Assembly (NCBI GenBank): GCA_008508345.1
Contig: QNGE01000885.1
Span: 103,550-167,549, forward strand
Reading direction: 5' to 3'
DNA length: 64,000 nucleotides
From: Paragonimus westermani
Lineage: Eukaryota > Platyhelminthes > Trematoda > Plagiorchiida > Troglotrematidae
The position numbers and the translations under genes are program-made. Below are positions 58,050 to 64,000 of the stretch, one piece after another. The notes below the pieces were generated by a model. The model was not told where the DNA came from and searched no databases. It saw only the letters and a program-made list of their open reading frames with translations. Each line of letters begins with the position of its first letter. Position 1 is the first letter of the stretch.

Positions 58050-61000
58050 CTATTAAGTGGACAGCAAACGAAAACGATACAAAGGATGAGCCTAAAACAA
58101 GTGAATTCATGTCATAAGCGCAGGTAAACCGGTTGTTACACGACCCTCAAGAGGTCAATTGGGGGCTGCTGAAGTAAACGCATAACTGACGGGCAATATG
58201 ACTAAATTTGAATTATCCTGAAGTGTATCCAACAATAGTAAAAATGGAAAGGTCTGTTTAGAAGCGGCAGACATATTTGAGGGATGACATTACATCACGT
58301 GAGCACGAGTCAGGTAAAAACGTGACAGCTAACAAACCGAAAAAAGCAACAACTGAATTGAGTAGTGAGATCACGGAACACTGTATATCGGAGCTGTAGA
58401 CGAGGTATGTGTCATCATGTGGAACTGCTAGACCAACAATACTAATCTAGCCAGTTTCCTGGTGCATGTCGTTTCAGCTGGCTCAAAAGTGACCACCACG
58501 GTACCTCGAAATTAAGATCCTGCTTACACCACTACTAGTCTTTGAAACTAAACTAATACCTTCCCAATCATCCCCTCATAAATCGCTGGTTACATTCATT
58601 TGATCGGTTATGCAACTTGAGTGGATCATCGTACTTAGCTGGAACGTGAGGCCTGTTCTATTAAGAGTTTTATATCCGAATCGATACTGCCTCCAACGAA
58701 GCAAATGCAGTTCAAGTGAACATACAATTTATCACATAACAAGCACAAGATTACTCCCGAACGGCATGAAATCTGACGAAAACAAAGGGAATCTGAGTGT
58801 GGAACGGATTGCGGATTTTAAGCGACTCATTTCATATGGTAGAAGTAGCATGTCTTCCAAACGGATGAGGTGCTCCAACCATACCGATAAATAATAGTTG
58901 AGAATTTGTGCAAATTCGCAACTACATGCCAACTGGCAACACAATAATTTTTCTGGAAGTGACCATTTAAATGCTAGGGCTAGCGTGTTATGAAGGTGAG
59001 AAAGATCACATTAAGAAAAGAGCAACAGAATGGTTGTTCTAACACGCTCCAGAAGTCTATCACCGAGAGAGATTGCGTCTGAGGCTACTGGAAAACAGAA
59101 GTGATCAACTTGGCCACCCAGTGTACAAAGACACAATCTCAGAATGTGCTTCATAGCTTCAAAGTAGATTTGCAACACTTGCGATTACGAAGATTTAATG
59201 GTGGAGGATGAAGTTACGGAGACAATGGACTAGTGTGTGTACGGAGTAACGGCGGCGGTATAAAAGATTAAACAGACGCTGGTATATTCAAAACGAAGAC
59301 GGTTGTCGCTAACTAAAGTCAGCTTCGACGACGGAGAGGCATCTTGCCGATGCACAAAAGAACGTAGATCAGGCAACCAACAGTGACAACAATAAGACAG
59401 AACGGATGTGAAACGTAGTCTCTCAGGGTAGGGAACCCATACCGCCTTCAAACAGTCGACTGTCGGTGGCTGCGGTGCCGACGTCACAGCCGGTTCCTGT
59501 AAGTTGTGAAATGAACAAATGATAAATTGGAGAAGAAAACTAAGGGCATAGTTCTGTAACTTGTGAATCCCCAGTTAGTGTGAATGTGGGTTCCTTACAA
59601 ACGGTCAGTTTGTGTATCGACAACGAAGTGCGGGATGTGAACAAGCTACACAAAAGTATGTTAGTCGCCTTCGTCACAGGTGCTGTTCACAGAGCCGGTG
59701 CACTAGTAAGTAACAGATTTGACCTGTAACATGAAGGTTCGATGGTTCGTGAACAACTAAATCTAGCCCTATCTGACAGGCTCAAACAGAAATCGAACGG
59801 GCTATTCGAGAGAGAGAGAACATCAGAAAATACTAAAAGAAACGAAGACAACACCGACACATCCAGTGTAGAGCATGTGAGCCCTAATGCTGTTAAAGAT
59901 AAAACATGAGTTATTAAGATGTCGGGCATCATGAAAAGGCATGCTATCCACCTTGACATTGGTCGTATAAAATTAGCATACGGATCCGTGCAACATCGTA
60001 CCCGGTAGGATTTTTTCTCAAACATCGACGGTAAGGGGAAGAATTAAAGAGTTGCTTTTTTATGTTCGTTACTCATAGTAAGGCTGATAATTTTTATCAC
60101 ACACTTCGTACCATGTGTTGGAAAGTGAAAGTATGTCAATGCCACCAAAACATATGAGGCGACTTTCAAAAACAACGACGCTGTAATTCACTGAAGAACA
60201 GTTGCACCCTTTCCAGAGTAACTGGCAATCTAGAGAGGTGGTTAACTGTTCAACTTGTTAACTTGTGTTAACGTTTATTGCATGGGATCTGCAAAACAAT
60301 CAGCGTAGAGAATGTTGACAAGATTATTCCTCAGACGACAAAGAAAACGATGCTGAACAATTTTGAGTTATTAGGTTTTGACATTTCCTATTTTGAAATT
60401 CAGAGGAAATTCAAAAGCGATTGCAGCCAAGTTTCTATCTAACAGTTGCAAAATGCCAAATGTTCAACCTGCAATATTTAAATGGATGTGGTGAGGCAAG
60501 TAAGAATTACGAAAAAAATCGGCCGGAAAAGTCCTTGGCTTCGAAACGTTAAATGGTGTATTAAGATAAAGTTTCGCAATAATTCCGACATAAATTTATC
60601 TCTGACTATCTCAGTGAATTCGTTACTGCTCACGGTATTTCTGATCACGCACCATCTAACAGGTCATCAAGGGTAAATCACCACGACCTGGGAGTAACTG
60701 CTCTGGTTTTCCACCATCAGTTCAGGACCCCCGTCGGAAAAGTGATACTTAGGGTCTCACAGCTAATGGGTCGATCTCTAACAAACGCAGCTGATCGTCT
60801 CATCCACAAGGTCAGCCGTCTGCTGAAGTCAAACCAAAAGACCATTAGTCTCCAAAGTGAAGTTGTCTTTCTTCACCTTGGATGTCATCATAGGTTGAGT
60901 CGTGCACTTTTTGTTTCAATTTACAAGCCTGTTATCAAGATGGGGAAAGCGATACCATCGTATATTTCATAGAGGCTGCGTCACAGCTGGTCCTAGAGTG

Positions 61001-64000
61001 ACGGAACATTTGCTACACTGGTGTAGAAGTCTGTATTAGTGAAGAACAGCAATGTCGTTGAAACACGTGAACAACCAATGTCCGCATCCTGGTCACTAGT
61101 CACGTTGTCGGTCCAGCTTGCATATTTAGAATCCTATTACGTCATTCCAATTCAATATTTCTACCGTTCGTTGAGTTAGTCGCGATCAATCGTTTGAAGC
61201 TGGCCTCGTATGTTAAGAAGCAATTGCTCGTAAACTTGCACCTGGCCTGGACTTAGTGAAGTTACCTAATCTACCGACTGATGAGCCTTCACAACCCCCA
61301 AGTGTTCGATATAAAAAAACGATTACCATTATTGTAAGTCTGGTACTGATGAGGCAATACGAAAAGATTGTATCTACCACTATCCGTATCCCAAATGGTT
61401 TGCTATAGCTTTAGAAGGGAATGAACTGTTTTAAAACTGGAGGCTTCAGGAATAAAACCAATCGACATTTTCTACACTAGAAATCCGATAGATCGTAAAC
61501 CACCAAAATTGACAAGCTGTGGGGAACAGAAAGTAGATAGAAGCTCCAGAGAAACGCACTGGGCATCAAGTTTTCTTTCAATAAAATAGACAGTGATATC
61601 CGAAAGAATCACGGCTGAACTATACTTAAATTACTCTTTTTCCTATCGAGTTTTGGAATACTGGAGGGGTGATTCTTCTTACACTATAGCAACCGTGATA
61701 GGAACAGCAAAGGCAGAAAAAACAGCGGAAGTAACGGTTCAGAGACACACAACGCGACTCATGATAGCACGAACAAATATGCTTGACGTAGGTTAGCTAT
61801 CATAATATGCTTCCGTATTCAAGGCAAAAGCCTTCATGACTCATAGATGTTGGCTGGAAATGTTCGAAGAATTTGCGATTAGTCGGGTTTGGTGGCGTGA
61901 ATAATACCCCATCGAATTTTCTGTTAGATAATAATAAGTAATGAGACCAGGTAGTAGCACCCTCAACTAATCCACGTATCGCATAGTCTGTCTATCCGAA
62001 TACAATATGGGTTGTAGATTTCTTGGTTGGACGTAAACGACACTAGACATTTATGAATTAAATCTCCTTTCTAAGCAAAGCCACTATCCTATTCCTCTGA
62101 TACGTGCTATGGCGGAATAGTGCCAAGTTTAATTGCTAATGTGTTATTGATTATAATGAAAATGATGATGACCACAATGCTGATGGTGGTGGTACATCGG
62201 CTAAATGCAGCCAACCCTGATGTAATAGTTCGATAAGAATAGCAAGATACGGAGACGTTTGAACAATAAAAAGCGCAAACAACAGATGAAATTTAGGTCA
62301 AAACTTAACCATTAAACATGAGAGCAGTTAAAGATGAACTAACGAGAACAAACGGTTAATAAAGTTGTAATCGAAAAAGTGCACATGGTTGACATATGAT
62401 GTAATGTGGATATAAGCTGAGCTGTGAAACAAACATTCGTATCGGTTAATAGCAGTGTACTTTCTGAATGTCACCCAGCAGAAGGAGTGGTCAGGACAGA
62501 ACAGAGCTTTTGATTTAAAAAAAGATTCGCCTTAAAAGAAAGTACAGTCGCTCATGGTAAAAATCAAGGTTGTTAAACTAGGTTATATTGGCAGCCTGTA
62601 CGTCTTCGTCGAGAAGGATGTCTCGTGGCCGCACTATCTCTCAAGATCGACAATTTCACTCAGCCTCATTTGGGATCGGTGTCGGCGTGTTCAGGTCATC
62701 CTACAGATACGTATGATCGAACTGATATGTCCGGACCAATGTTCAGAAAGGTTTGTACTATTTTGGTTCAATAAACATTTCGGTGTCTGTTGGGAAAAGT
62801 CTAGTTTCCCCAAAGAACGGTTTAATTTTTGAGATATCCTTGAAAATTAATTTGTAAATTTGAATTTCATTTTTTCGCGCCATAACGTGCTAAAACTTAA
62901 ATCCGGCGCACGTTTTCCCTTCCGTCTTTGATTGGTCCATTCCACTTTTAATGGGCTAGTTCCAGTAGGGTTGTCCAAGGTTGTTCAAAAACTATATATA
63001 CGCGAACGCTGGTTTGTCAAGTTACCTTTGGTTTGAGAGCAAATACATTCTCGGCTAAAGGTCACGGTCTTCTGTGTTCTTCTGGGTTTCCGGGTATCGT
63101 TAAGCGCTGTATTACGTGTTCGTGATTCGTATATTCCTGCGCTGTCAATTCTCGTTATTATTGACCACCGGGTCATAAGAGTTCCAAGGTCAGATGTTGA
63201 TTTCTTAATCGTATACGTTCGGTGACGGCAGGTTAAACTGCTGTATCCCAACTGGGAATACATCACCTATGATTGTAAACAGTAGCAGGGTATACGAGAG
63301 AGGACATGCGTTTGCGGTGATCACAAAAACGGACAATGTATCTAACGTTGTTAGAAATCCGACTGCCGTAGGTGAATATTATATGCTCCAGTAAAAATAT
63401 GATCCATAGGTTGGAACTGCTTAGCTTTCTAACAAGGTAGCTTAACGGTTTAGGGATGTGGAGGATAACACGGTCGTTTTTTTCATATTTCACAGAGTCA
63501 TCATAAGCGCCACTGTAGCAACTCCCATCGAGAAGTACCGAAATCGTAACGTCAGCCGAACAGTAGTGTCTCAAAGGAGCCACAGACGTCCGTCGCCCGG
63601 GTTGTGCAGTTCAAACAGTCGAGGTGAAACTGTGCGATCTGAAACACAGCTGGATGAATTCTAACAAAAAGCACTCGGAAAGGGTTGTACAATGTCATGC
63701 AGTCTGTGCAACAGTTTACAACATGTTTACACGTGTTACGCTAAACGGAGACTGCGCGAAACAGAAGTAAGAAAAGAGCACGCAGAGAAAAAACTCTCAG
63801 CTTTATAACTCGGAACATGTCAGGTATTAGACATACGAATGCAGCTACGTTCAACTATGACAAGTTGGACACGAGTTGAAACACTGCACTAGGAGTCAGT
63901 AGGTAGACACTGCATGAAGTAGCCAGACGGTGATCTCACATTGAGTGACAGCTGAATGAGAAAAACCGACGAAATCAATTGCATGAAACAGTTCAAGGTG
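58050..64000. other. Upstream of the MED1-like large exon; no firm exon
   Basis: The N-terminal MED1 exons must lie at higher coordinates on the minus strand, possibly beyond the window. A minus-strand frame at 59230-59500, after the acceptor-like TTTCACAACTTACAG near 59497, is open for about 90 codons but does not resemble the MED1 core to me. The frames at 60482-60972 (+), 59687-60025 (-) and 63263-63583 (-) are unassigned. An imperfect GAT/GGT trinucleotide block lies near 62155-62200. Confidence 0.4.

Noticed and set aside
59230..59500. Minus-strand frame after a good acceptor, considered as an upstream MED1 exon
   Set aside because: The translation does not resemble any part of the MED1 N-terminal region that I know; left unassigned.
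61347..61370. CTGATGAG followed by CGAAA, a possible hammerhead core
   Set aside because: Only one base pair could form in helix II, and there is no cleavage triplet or complementary helix I.

Overview
This is nuclear DNA from a metazoan, most likely a parasitic flatworm (trematode). That placement is an inference. It rests on very sparse genes broken by kilobase introns, a 34-nt micro-intron near a gene's 5' end, a decayed mixture of RTE-like, Gypsy and Penelope-like elements, and a tRNA-derived SINE carrying a hammerhead ribozyme, a combination known from Schistosoma (the Sm-alpha family). I saw no operons, ribosome binding sites, CRISPR arrays or other prokaryotic features.

Layout. 0-3.3 kb: an interspersed repeat and a non-LTR endonuclease remnant. 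3.37-3.79 kb (+): a small complete gene that I read as RNase H2 subunit C (RNASEH2C), two exons. 5.1-5.5 kb (+): a broken RTE-like reverse transcriptase. 6.3-16.2 kb (-): two exons that appear to splice across an 8.5-kb intron and encode repeated copies of one domain family that I cannot name. 21.65-22.43 kb (-): a proline-rich terminal exon or single-exon gene with a nearby poly(A) signal. 26.5-35.9 kb (-): three exons of one or more proteins with von Willebrand factor A (VWA) domains, divergent at the metal-binding site. 36.7-47.1 kb: a repeat-rich stretch with an assembly gap, four SINE copies, a GIY-YIG-like element fragment and a Ty3/Gypsy pol remnant. 47.7-58.05 kb (-): the C-terminal 1,179 residues of a protein that I identify as Mediator subunit 1 (MED1), in four phase-consistent exons; its last intron (5.1 kb) holds a Penelope-like element and a perfect 33-bp hairpin. 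58.05-64 kb: probably upstream MED1 intron sequence, with no exon I can support.

The best signal is the SINE. Copies at 36.7, 39.0 and 43.1 kb carry a hammerhead core directly downstream of the tRNA-like head. The 39.0-kb copy meets every element of the hammerhead consensus, and the 43.1-kb copy has consensus A and B boxes and 10-bp flanking direct repeats.

The genes do not form one pathway: MED1 acts in transcription, RNASEH2C in removal of RNA from DNA, and the VWA and repeated-domain proteins look extracellular. Most of the window is old intron and intergenic DNA full of mutated transposons.
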